Assembly (NCBI GenBank): GCA_027345185.1
Contig: DAHWIK010000009.1
Coordinates: forward strand, 1-42,291
Source of the DNA: Microcaldota archaeon
Lineage (GTDB): Archaea > Micrarchaeota > Micrarchaeia > Micrarchaeales > CABMGC01
Reading direction: 5' to 3'
DNA: 42,291 nt
In this document: positions 36,517 to 42,291 of the stretch, in pieces
Layout: each line of letters opens with the position of its first letter
Numbering within the stretch: position 1 is the stretch's first letter
The notes under the pieces: generated by a model
Told to the model about the DNA's origin: nothing
Databases searched by the model: none
Seen by the model: only the letters and a program-made list of their open reading frames with translations
Made by a program: the position numbers and the translations under genes

Positions 36517-36576
36517 TTTTACATAATGACGTATCGCCAGCAATCGTTTATAAATTAGAAAAATGTGACTTACTTA

Positions 36577-37251
36577 ATGGACAGATTAAAGCATACAAAA
36601 GGCGGCAGGGAGCACATACACGACCTAAGGGAGGTCATGAATTCGATAAAGGTGCTTCCAAAGGGCATATATGGAATAACGTCTAACACATTTGGTCAGA
36701 CACACCTGCAGAGCGCAAAGATATTCCTTGACGCAGGAATAAGGATAGTGCAATACAGGGAGAAGTCAGCCCCTACAGTAGAAGAAGCAAAGGAGCTGAA
36801 GAGGTTATGTGCACATTATGGAGCATTATTCATAGTAAATGATAGACTGGACATTGCAATAGCATCAGACGCTGATGGAGTGCACCTTGGTCAGGATGAC
36901 ACGCCAATAGCTGCAGCAAAAAAGCAGTTTGGAGGGATAATTGGGGTATCTGCGACGAGCCTTGGAGAAGCATTTATGGCGCAGGAGGGAGGTGCTGATT
37001 ATCTTGGGATTGGAGCTATGTTTTCTACAGACACAAAGAGCGATGCAAAACTTGTCTCGTTTGAGGAGTTCAGGAAGATAAGGGAGAAGGTATCCTTGCC
37101 AATATACGCTATTGGCGGGATAAAATATGAGAACATACAGATGATAAAGAGGCTTGGCGCAGACGGGATAGCTGTGATATCTTCAGTGCTCGCTGCGCCG
37201 GATCCGCATCTAGCAGCAGCATCGATGATAGAAAAATGGGTTAAATCTTAG
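36577..37251 (+). CDS. thiE: Thiamine-phosphate synthase
   Basis: 224 residues. Couples HMP pyrophosphate and thiazole phosphate to thiamine monophosphate, the substrate of ThiL encoded just upstream. Motifs: IRIVQYREKS, ADGVHLGQDD, GVSATSLGEA, YLGIGAMFSTDTKSD and IYAIGGI, in the normal TIM-barrel order. A TATA element (36548-36556) lies about 25 bases before the ATG at 36577, suggesting its own leaderless transcript; the in-frame GTG at 36565 is less likely. About 35 residues precede the usual ThiE core. Confidence 0.94.
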   Translation: MDRLKHTKGGREHIHDLREVMNSIKVLPKGIYGITSNTFGQTHLQSAKIFLDAGIRIVQYREKSAPTVEEAKELKRLCAHYGALFIVNDRLDIAIASDADGVHLGQDDTPIAAAKKQFGGIIGVSATSLGEAFMAQEGGADYLGIGAMFSTDTKSDAKLVSFEEFRKIREKVSLPIYAIGGIKYENIQMIKRLGADGIAVISSVLAAPDPHLAAASMIEKWVKS

Positions 37252-37480
37252 ACTTTGCCCTTATTCTTTCGGATGAACTCCTTCTTAGCCAAATCAGGTC
37301 ATGTACGTGCTAAAGGACCTTAAGATAGAATGGGATGAATTCGAGCGGCACTTGTAGACCTGAACTAGTTTTATAAATCGTGGCAGGTCCAATATGGCCG
37401 GCTTTTCAAATCCCTTTGCCTATTTTGTTGTCTGATTTTCTGCGCGGACGCCCTGTGGCAGCTTTTACCACAAAGCAGCA
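37252..37480. other. Intergenic stretch downstream of thiE
   Basis: No gene supported. It contains A/T elements resembling TATA in both orientations near 37369-37379 and a 19-codon frame at 37301-37357 that resembles nothing known. Together with the next feature it makes about 1 kb without an intact gene. Confidence 0.4.
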
Positions 37481-38252
37481 TCACTTAGGCAAATTCCTTT
37501 GCAGTCTTTCAAGAGCTACCTTACTATCTGATATAATCACATCTGCACTGCGGATCCCTACGACCACCGGAGCAACACTGGCTGGCGAGCCGTAGCCGCC
37601 GAGGAGGAACCGACTACCAAGGTCCCGCGCGTCGTCGTCAGAGTTCACGTTGAGCGACAACGGCTGACTGCCAGACCAGACACGAACCTTTTGGTCAATT
37701 GATTCTTTTTCAGTTGCCTTTACAAGTTCGCCCTGTACATCAAATGCGTAAGTGCTATCTTCTTTTTGGATTCCTTACCCAGATAGCCAAAACCACTTCC
37801 CCTTGAATTTATCTATCAGTTCAGAGGAACGTAAAAGCGCCTCTTGATATGTAAGTGGTCGCAGACCGTTTTCTGCAAGAAGTTTAATTGATTGAGAATG
37901 GTTGCCTCCCTGTTCCAGTACTTGCAGAGGCTGCAGACTCCGGGGCATAGCGGCATGCGCAGTCAATGCACCATCATCATTTTTACTCCTTGAGCGTCCT
38001 TTGAGCAGGCTTGGCATTAGGAATCACGATATACGCTGGCCTGCCGAGATATATAAAACTGGCCTTTCCAGGCAGAATTTGAGGAAAATATGTGGATTTT
38101 GGCACGCTCCCTGAATCTGAGTAGGGTAAGTTTCTTTCCTTTGTCGCACCAGCTCGGCTTGCTATCCTGCCCAGTTCGGTTTTGCTAAACGAATCTGGCT
38201 GCTTTGGCTGGATATCTGCTGTGGCTTGCTCCGTAACCGAACTCTGCTTATG
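37481..38252 (-). pseudogene. Decayed protein gene, frameshift plus in-frame stop
   Basis: About 257 codons read as one protein on the minus strand if two lesions are repaired. Part A (38252-37983, no start codon) includes ELGRIASRAGATKERNLPYS and ASFIYLGRPAYIVIPNAKPA, ending in a stop. A shift near 37985-38010 moves to part B, with GLRPLTYQEALLRSSELIDK and KWFWLSG, then a TAA at 37775-37777. The same frame then continues without stops through STYAFDVQGELVKATEKE and KVRVWSGSQPLSLNV to a TGA at 37481-37483. No family recognised. The run of open sequence on both sides of each lesion supports a recently broken gene. Confidence 0.65.
37662..37681. repeat. Near-identical copy of the tRNA-Leu(TAA) intron segment
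   Basis: This 20-base stretch in the decayed gene differs from bases 38341-38361, inside tRNA-Leu(TAA), only by one missing A. Both copies are in the same orientation, about 680 bases apart. Confidence 0.7.
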
Positions 38253-38270
38253 TCATCGGTTTGAAGAATT

Positions 38271-38375
38271 TGCAGGGGAAGGGATTTGAACCCTCGAAGG
38301 CGCTAAGCCACAGGATCTTAAGTCCTGCGCGTTTTTCTGTGGCTGAACTGCCAGACCAGACTCTGCCACCCCTGC
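38271..38375 (-). tRNA. tRNA-Leu (anticodon TAA) with an insertion in the D-loop
   Basis: Acceptor GCAGGGG pairs with CCCCTGC, discriminator A, no encoded CCA. Anticodon stem CAGGA/TCCTG with loop CTTAAGA (TAA), long variable arm TGGCTTAGCGCCTTC, and normal T-arm GAGGG-TTCAAAT-CCCTT. The D-loop carries an extra 18-20 bases after TCTGGT; they can fold as a hairpin (TCTGGC with GCCA-C-AGA). Without them a standard Leu D-arm remains. The anticodon loop is uninterrupted. The gene starts three bases after the stop of the PAC2 gene on the same strand, so it may be released from that transcript. Confidence 0.88.
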
Positions 38376-38378
38376 ACG

Positions 38379-39116
38379 TTAAGCATACATAGATGGACCA
38401 GTAGCCTCGTCCTGGGCCTTGGTGTAGTGTTCTGGGGTCTCCTTCATTTTCTTGAGCATCTCACGCATCTTTGCCTCCACCACTTTGGCCTCTTCCTCCA
38501 AATCCTTGAGGTCTATGTCTATGTCTATCAACTTGTTTAACCCCATTATTGCTATCTCAGCGTACTTAGGATCCATCAGCTGCGGGTTTACTTCTACCAG
38601 TATGTTCATTGACTCGACCTTGAACTGGCTTGAATTTGTCATGAGCACAGCGCCTACTCCGGCGACAACACCCTCTGTTATTGTTTTGAGCCCGAGTTTT
38701 GAAGCCTTCTTTATGACATTTGGGTCCGGAGAGGTAATGTAAGCCACACCGGATGGCTTTGTGGACGGCATCCCGCTTATAGATATTGTCTTTGCTACTC
38801 CGTTCTTTCTTACGAATGCTAGCAGCTCCCTTGAGAGCTCAAACACCACGTTGGCAGGTATCACGAATTCAGACATAGCCACTACAAGCTTGTACTTGTC
38901 ATCCTTGTATATCCTAGCCGGAAACATGGGGACTCCGTAATGTATGGCTGCTATGGGTGGGAACTCATTGCTTTCGATGTATCCTATGTATTCCATCTTC
39001 AGCTTCTCTATCATGTAGCTTCCTGCCATTGGACCAACTAGGCCCACTCCGGGGAAGGCGTCTATCAGAGTATAATCCTTCAGATCATAATTCTTGAACA
39101 GTTTAATTTCAATCAT
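38379..39116 (-). CDS. PAC2 family protein (proteasome assembly chaperone-like)
   Basis: 245 residues. PAC2 fold signatures: IDAFPGVGLVGPMAGSYMI at the start, FPPIAAIHYGVPMFPARIY, and ISGMPSTKPSGVAY. The archaeal relatives PbaA and PbaB act on 20S proteasome assembly or activation. After the core a charged coiled coil (about 205-230) leads to the C terminus ...PSMYA, whose last three residues fit the hydrophobic-Tyr-X motif used to dock on proteasome alpha rings. TATA on the minus strand (about 39143-39153) lies about 30 bases before the ATG. Confidence 0.88.
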   Translation of the reverse strand: MIEIKLFKNYDLKDYTLIDAFPGVGLVGPMAGSYMIEKLKMEYIGYIESNEFPPIAAIHYGVPMFPARIYKDDKYKLVVAMSEFVIPANVVFELSRELLAFVRKNGVAKTISISGMPSTKPSGVAYITSPDPNVIKKASKLGLKTITEGVVAGVGAVLMTNSSQFKVESMNILVEVNPQLMDPKYAEIAIMGLNKLIDIDIDLKDLEEEAKVVEAKMREMLKKMKETPEHYTKAQDEATGPSMYA

Positions 39117-39249
39117 TCAATCACATTAGAATTGCTCTGCTTATGTATTTAAACCAGATGCCCTCCCTCGTCCAGCTTGCATGTATTTTAATGTCGGAGA
39201 CACGACGATGAATATAAAAATGTATATGTAGCAATATTATCGTGATTAA

Positions 39250-39492
39250 ATGGCTGAAAGAGTAGGACGAGAACGCGTCCAGAGAGAAGACGGCTATCTT
39301 TACTTCCTTGGTAAGGATGGACATGTCTGGAAGACACCAATGAAGAACAACCCAAGAGGAAGAAAGGCAAAGGTAACAGACGAAAGAGTGCAGAGGCAGG
39401 ATGGGTTTCTATACTTCATAGACAAGTCTGGATACGTCGCAAGGACAAAGATGAACAGGAGGGGCAGAATGTCAAGAAAGTCAAGGAAATAA
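39250..39492 (+). CDS. Small basic protein with two internal repeats
   Basis: 80 residues, very rich in Lys and Arg. Two similar units are evident: ERVQREDGYLYFLGKDGHVW (from residue 8) and ERVQRQDGFLYFIDKSGYVA (from residue 45), each with a Tyr/Phe-rich beta-hairpin look and followed by basic linkers. The tail is RRGRMSRKSRK. Probably a nucleic-acid-binding or chromatin-type protein; not recognised as a named family. TATA (39211-39220) about 30 bases upstream and a T-rich terminator right after the stop mark a compact, probably well-expressed unit. Confidence 0.8.
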   Translation: MAERVGRERVQREDGYLYFLGKDGHVWKTPMKNNPRGRKAKVTDERVQRQDGFLYFIDKSGYVARTKMNRRGRMSRKSRK

Positions 39493-39493
39493 T

Positions 39494-39545
39494 TCCTTGA
39501 CTTTTTTCTTTTTCTTTTTTTCTCTTTTTAATTTTATTTTTTTTT
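39494..39545 (+). terminator. Oligo-T transcription terminator
   Basis: About 50 bases, mostly T on the plus strand, in several runs of five to ten T directly after the stop of the small basic protein. Archaeal RNA polymerase terminates at such T tracts without needing a hairpin. Confidence 0.75.
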
Positions 39546-39551
39546 GTTAGT

Positions 39552-40337
39552 TTAACCGTCATGAAGGCCTGGATATCTCCTTAACAGACCAATAAAGTCA
39601 TTTACCCTTCCGCTGAGACTGGATTGCTGTGACGCAAGATTCGCTACCAAGCCGTCCTTGTTGTGCTCCAAGAAGCCCTTTATTGTCCTTTTTGTGCGGA
39701 ATCCGTTTAGCGCGTATGACATGAATGCAAACTTTGCCCCGTCACGGTATTTTTCCTGCGAATCGCCGATATACTTACCCAGGCCGAGTGCTGTGTTAAG
39801 GAATCGTATCCTGTCGGACTCCTCGAGCTGCCTGAACTGCGAATATAGGGCAACGAAGTTTATCTCTGTCCTCAATCCACTGGTTATCTCTCCTATCCTT
39901 TTGGCTCCGTGATGGTGCCTCGCTACATATGACATGCTGAAGAACTCTGCTCCGCCTTCCGTGAAGGATTGCTCTGGGTGGCTTCGGTATTCATTAAGTA
40001 TCCCGTACCTGTCCTGATGAAAATGAAAAAACTCGTGTGCCAACACCCTGCGATTAGGCCAGTAGGCGTTTTTGATATATATGGTTCTATTGCTGTAGAA
40101 TGCAACACAGTCACCCTTGTAAAAGGGATCGTCATCATTTATTCTGATCTCAGGAAGGTCATGCAGTTCAATATGGAGACCCATTTTTGATGAATATCTC
40201 GCAACGCTGTAAAGGCTCTTTGCAATTTCTCTCTTCATAGTAATCTTTGCCTCATCACTTATCCATGGCGGATCAATGCTGATGATACCCTCTGCTAACT
40301 TGAGGAACTGCTTCTTGTGACTTGATTGCCTGATCAT
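39552..40337 (-). CDS. Putative zinc metallopeptidase-like protein (HEFFH)
   Basis: 261 residues, no signal peptide seen. The zinc motif is LAHEFFHFHQDR (His101 and His105), and Glu-rich SFTEGGAEFF (about 125-134) offers a third ligand, as in gluzincin-type peptidases. The N-terminal part (IELHDLPEIRIND...NRTIYIKN) resembles the strands before the active helix in such enzymes. No family is assigned. The ATG at 40337 is preferred over the GTG at 40346 because a minus-strand TATA lies at about 40368-40378. A 15-base palindrome (TATGAA-TTC-TTCATA, 40355-40369) near the TATA could be an operator. Confidence 0.7.
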   Translation of the reverse strand: MIRQSSHKKQFLKLAEGIISIDPPWISDEAKITMKREIAKSLYSVARYSSKMGLHIELHDLPEIRINDDDPFYKGDCVAFYSNRTIYIKNAYWPNRRVLAHEFFHFHQDRYGILNEYRSHPEQSFTEGGAEFFSMSYVARHHHGAKRIGEITSGLRTEINFVALYSQFRQLEESDRIRFLNTALGLGKYIGDSQEKYRDGAKFAFMSYALNGFRTKRTIKGFLEHNKDGLVANLASQQSSLSGRVNDFIGLLRRYPGLHDG

Positions 40338-40455
40338 ATGCAACACTGAAGCTCTATGAATTCTTCATATTTATTGTTTTCCTTAGGTTTAACTGACTGT
40401 GATAATCTTTGCAGAAAAACCTTAAATATGGAAATCTGGATGAATATTTGATATA

Positions 40456-41376
40456 ATGTCGGGACCCAGAGTGTATTCGCTGCCTTTGCTGCACGGAGAC
40501 TCAGGAGAGTACATGAGAGTCAGGAGGAGCATAGAGACCGTAAGTAGGAGAGGAGAGATCGCAGTCGCATACGAATTCCCGAACAACGATGCCTCCAGAA
40601 GCTTCATGCGTGACGTGCTTGGCAGATCCGGCAGGACGCTAGGATCGGACATGGAGTCATTCATGGCGCAGATGCAGGTTAACGAAGACTATGCCGAGAA
40701 CGTGATGTCTAATATGTTTGAGCTCGACAGGGCAAAGCATCAGGGACTTGTCACAGCAATATATCCAATAGACATAGACCACACTACAGGAAAGCTGGTA
40801 GGGAGGAAGGAAGGCTTCATTCTTAAGGCTATAGCGGAAACACGCGCCATGGCAAAGCTTACAGATGCAATCATAGGCTTCAGTCTGTTTCCAGAAGTGG
40901 TCAGTCTTGTCAGGGAGGTTGCTTTGGCAAGGAAGGACGCCATAGACTTGAGGAATACGGAGATGAATGAGCAGGTCGGAATTATACTAGGCGCAGATGA
41001 TAGAAGCAGGTTGGTTCTCATGACAGGCGCATTGCACGTGCCAGGGCTCAAGAAGCTGCTTAGGGCTGACGGGACTGCAGTAGTGCAGCTTGAGGATCCG
41101 AAGAATGTTGCAGGAATATGGTGGCTTGCGCATACTGCGACACAGGAGGCGCTCAGGCTGAAGGGCAACAATGGAGAAAGCCTGAATAAGTATGCCCTTC
41201 TTCTCTCGATAATCACACTAAAGGCTGCAAAGGCTCCTGGAGACCTGACAGGCGAAGATATCCAGACGATAAATGGAGTCAGATCATCTGCAGAGGCAAG
41301 CCTCAGATACGAAGAGGCACAGAGATACTACAGGTGCGGATTCGATAACTCTATACCGATACTCGTAAGGAAATAG
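40456..41376 (+). CDS. Protein of unknown function with GALHVPGL motif
   Basis: 306 residues, soluble, mixed alpha/beta. The only recognisable signal is LVLMTGALHVPGLKKLL near residue 195, which recalls the GxxHxxGL segment of TraB/ChaN-type proteins, with a preceding FILKAIAETRAMAKL helix; the match is weak. The C-terminal third is helical. TATA (CCTTAAATAT, about 40420-40429) lies about 28 bases before the ATG, so the mRNA is likely leaderless. It is divergent from the HEFFH protein. Confidence 0.75.
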   Translation: MSGPRVYSLPLLHGDSGEYMRVRRSIETVSRRGEIAVAYEFPNNDASRSFMRDVLGRSGRTLGSDMESFMAQMQVNEDYAENVMSNMFELDRAKHQGLVTAIYPIDIDHTTGKLVGRKEGFILKAIAETRAMAKLTDAIIGFSLFPEVVSLVREVALARKDAIDLRNTEMNEQVGIILGADDRSRLVLMTGALHVPGLKKLLRADGTAVVQLEDPKNVAGIWWLAHTATQEALRLKGNNGESLNKYALLLSIITLKAAKAPGDLTGEDIQTINGVRSSAEASLRYEEAQRYYRCGFDNSIPILVRK

Positions 41377-41407
41377 GGCATATTTTTCGCAGTGGCGGTG
41401 AACATAA

Positions 41408-41494
41408 TTAGCCATAGTTAAATGATTGACGGACCATACAACGTCCTTTAATAATGGTGTTCTAGAACCGTTAGCCATTGTTGGTAACTATGGC
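41408..41494 (+). promoter_or_regulatory. Promoter with several inverted repeats
   Basis: TATA-like TTTAATAAT at about 41447-41455. GTTCTAGAAC at 41459-41468 is a perfect palindrome. GCCATAGTTA (41411-41420) is the exact reverse complement of TAACTATGGC (41485-41494), and a variant GCCATTGTTG (41474-41483) makes a near-palindrome with the latter. These flank the expected transcription start and look like operator sites for the small frame at 41490. Confidence 0.4.
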
Positions 41495-41666
41495 AAACAT
41501 GATGAAAGACCGCTCAAGAGAGTATGCATTGTTCGCTGCGAGGCGCTTCGTTCCGGTAGATAGCATATCGCTGGAAAGGGCAAATAATGAACCGCGTCCT
41601 AGAGCCGCCCGAGTCTCTTTAGATACTCTGTCCTCTTGCCGTCTTTATCCTTTGCTATGCGCCTGA
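41490..41666 (+). CDS. Possible small protein of 58 residues
   Basis: Starts MANMMKDRSREYALFAARRF, basic and partly helical. No homology recognised. Support comes mainly from the TATA element and palindromes upstream and a short leader of about 13 bases. Its 3' end overlaps the gene on the opposite strand by about 68 bases, which weakens the call. Confidence 0.3.
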   Translation: MANMMKDRSREYALFAARRFVPVDSISLERANNEPRPRAARVSLDTLSSCRLYPLLCA

Positions 41667-41904
41667 GTCTCCGTGCAGCATCAAGGGCCTGATTTTTTAC
41701 CTCGGGGTTATATCTGCTTATAATTGCTAAATTTGTGAGGGTCTTCGCTGCGTCGCTGAAGTACTTCTTCCATAAATGCTCGCCCTCTTTTCCACCTTCG
41801 TGTGAGATCCTGAAGCCCTCCAGTATGCGGTAGTTGGCTAGGTCTATAAGTATTTTCTGCCTGTTTGTGAGATATTCTGCTTCTATTATCTTCTTGACAG
41901 CCAT
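41599..41904 (-). CDS. Small basic protein, function unknown
   Basis: 101 residues, helical and basic: begins MAVKKIIEAEYLTNRQKIL and ends KDGKRTEYLKRLGRL. No domain recognised. It starts 20 bases downstream of the tnpB stop, and its only ribosome binding site (GGAGG) lies at the edge of the IS end hairpin. It may be a host gene whose upstream region was replaced by the IS element, or a passenger. Confidence 0.55.
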   Translation of the reverse strand: MAVKKIIEAEYLTNRQKILIDLANYRILEGFRISHEGGKEGEHLWKKYFSDAAKTLTNLAIISRYNPEVKNQALDAARRLRRIAKDKDGKRTEYLKRLGRL

Positions 41905-41917
41905 ATGGTGACATCCT

Positions 41918-41938
41918 CCAACGACTAAAGGCCGTTGG
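41918..41938. repeat. End hairpin of the IS200/IS605-type element
   Basis: CCAACG (41918-41923) and CGTTGG (41933-41938) form a perfect 6-base stem around a 9-base loop that contains the tnpB stop codon. Position at the 3' end of tnpB fits the subterminal right-end hairpin recognised by TnpA of this family. Confidence 0.6.
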
Positions 41939-42291
41939 CTTCCCCTGCATTTGCAGGGTATGTTCTCAGTTCTTCGGGTCCGTTTGCATTCCCTGTTGAA
42001 ATGTATTGGCGATTCTCTCCCTGAGCGTGACTTTGGGAGTGTCCCTCCCTAGCCCTTTTGAGTATGTTTATTGATGCATTTATGTCCCTGTCCAACTGCA
42101 TGCCGCATCTGTTGCAGTCGTATTCCCTTATGGATAGCGGCATGTCCATTATGCTGCCGCAGTTGCTGCATTCCTTTGAGGTGTTTCTTGGATCTACCTT
42201 TATTACCTTCATACCAGCACTTTCAGCCTTGTATGAAAGCATTTGGATGAATCTGTTCCATGAAGCGTTCTGTATTGACTGTGCGAGATTG
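41925..42291 (-). CDS. tnpB: IS200/IS605-type TnpB, C-terminal part (cut by window end)
   Basis: Partial: the frame is open through the window edge. The visible 122 residues begin NLAQSIQNASWNRFIQMLSYK and continue through KVDPRNTSKECSNCG. The zinc ribbon is CSNCG...CNRCG, and the last RuvC aspartate lies in LDRDINASINILKR. TnpB is the RNA-guided nuclease of IS605 elements and ancestor of Cas12. After the RuvC end a polar tail of about 45 residues follows. The 5' part, any tnpA partner and the left end lie outside the window; the right-end hairpin overlaps the stop, where an omega RNA would also end. Confidence 0.93.
   Translation of the reverse strand, partial: NLAQSIQNASWNRFIQMLSYKAESAGMKVIKVDPRNTSKECSNCGSIMDMPLSIREYDCNRCGMQLDRDINASINILKRAREGHSQSHAQGENRQYISTGNANGPEELRTYPANAGEANGL

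Noticed and set aside
37301-37357. 19-codon frame downstream of thiE
   Set aside because: Too short, no ribosome binding site or homology; could be chance.
37405-37416. 12-base match to a tRNA T-arm (TTCAAATCCCTT) as a tRNA fragment or attachment site
   Set aside because: It is on the opposite strand to the nearby tRNA-Leu and lacks the pairing T-stem partner, so a chance match to a common tRNA motif is as likely.

Overview
The window looks like chromosomal DNA from an archaeon. Markers are a fibrillarin rRNA methyltransferase, a class I lysyl-tRNA synthetase, a PAC2-family protein, RtcB RNA ligase, TATA-box promoters often only about 25-35 bases ahead of an ATG (leaderless or short-leader mRNAs), and two tRNA genes with introns at unusual positions. 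Cytochrome b, ferrochelatase, malate:quinone oxidoreductase, a GH15 enzyme, bacterial-type UvrABC and many small uncharacterised proteins together suggest a small-genome respiring archaeon of the Micrarchaeota/ARMAN type or a Thermoplasmatales-like acidophile. That placement is inference.

Layout. 0.2-6.6 kb: an aminotransferase, then a haem/respiration block (AhbD-like radical SAM enzyme and HemB in one operon, convergent ferrochelatase, divergent b6-type cytochrome b), closed by tRNA-Gln. 6.7-13.2 kb: the excision repair operon uvrB-uvrA-uvrC on the minus strand. 13.4-18.9 kb: signalling and surface genes, namely a response regulator with an N-terminal winged helix and a degenerate GGDEF-like domain, a Thr-rich membrane-anchored protein, and a soluble GAF/PAS histidine kinase. 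18.9-25 kb: fibrillarin, a zinc-ribbon protein, a GH15 hydrolase, a dead IS200-type transposase, a small HAD protein and a TreT-like GT4 glycosyltransferase. 25-29.8 kb: RtcB, tRNA-Leu(CAA) with an apparent T-loop intron, a C39-like protein lacking its usual cysteine, a SerA-like dehydrogenase with His to Tyr at the catalytic site, and a long unrecognised protein. 29.9-37.3 kb: Mqo, an alpha/beta hydrolase, tRNA-Lys, a DUF2341-type surface protein, LysRS, tRNA-Thr, ThiL and ThiE. 37.3-42.3 kb: a decayed gene, tRNA-Leu(TAA) with an apparent D-loop intron, a PAC2 protein, a small basic protein with an internal duplication, an HEFFH metallopeptidase-like protein, several unknowns and the 3' end of an IS605-type tnpB running off the window.

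How the genes work together. HemB, the AhbD-like enzyme and HemH would supply haem to the cytochrome b, while Mqo would feed electrons from malate to quinone. RtcB is the ligase expected to join exons of the intron-containing tRNAs. The GH15 enzyme and TreT-like GT4 could form a trehalose or alpha-glucan cycle. The histidine kinase and response regulator lie close together and are candidate partners. The least ordinary signals are the two noncanonical tRNA-Leu introns, the near-identical 20/21-nt sequence shared by one intron and the neighbouring decayed gene, the degenerate GGDEF-like regulator, and the two enzyme-like proteins with altered catalytic residues. No CRISPR array or rRNA was seen.
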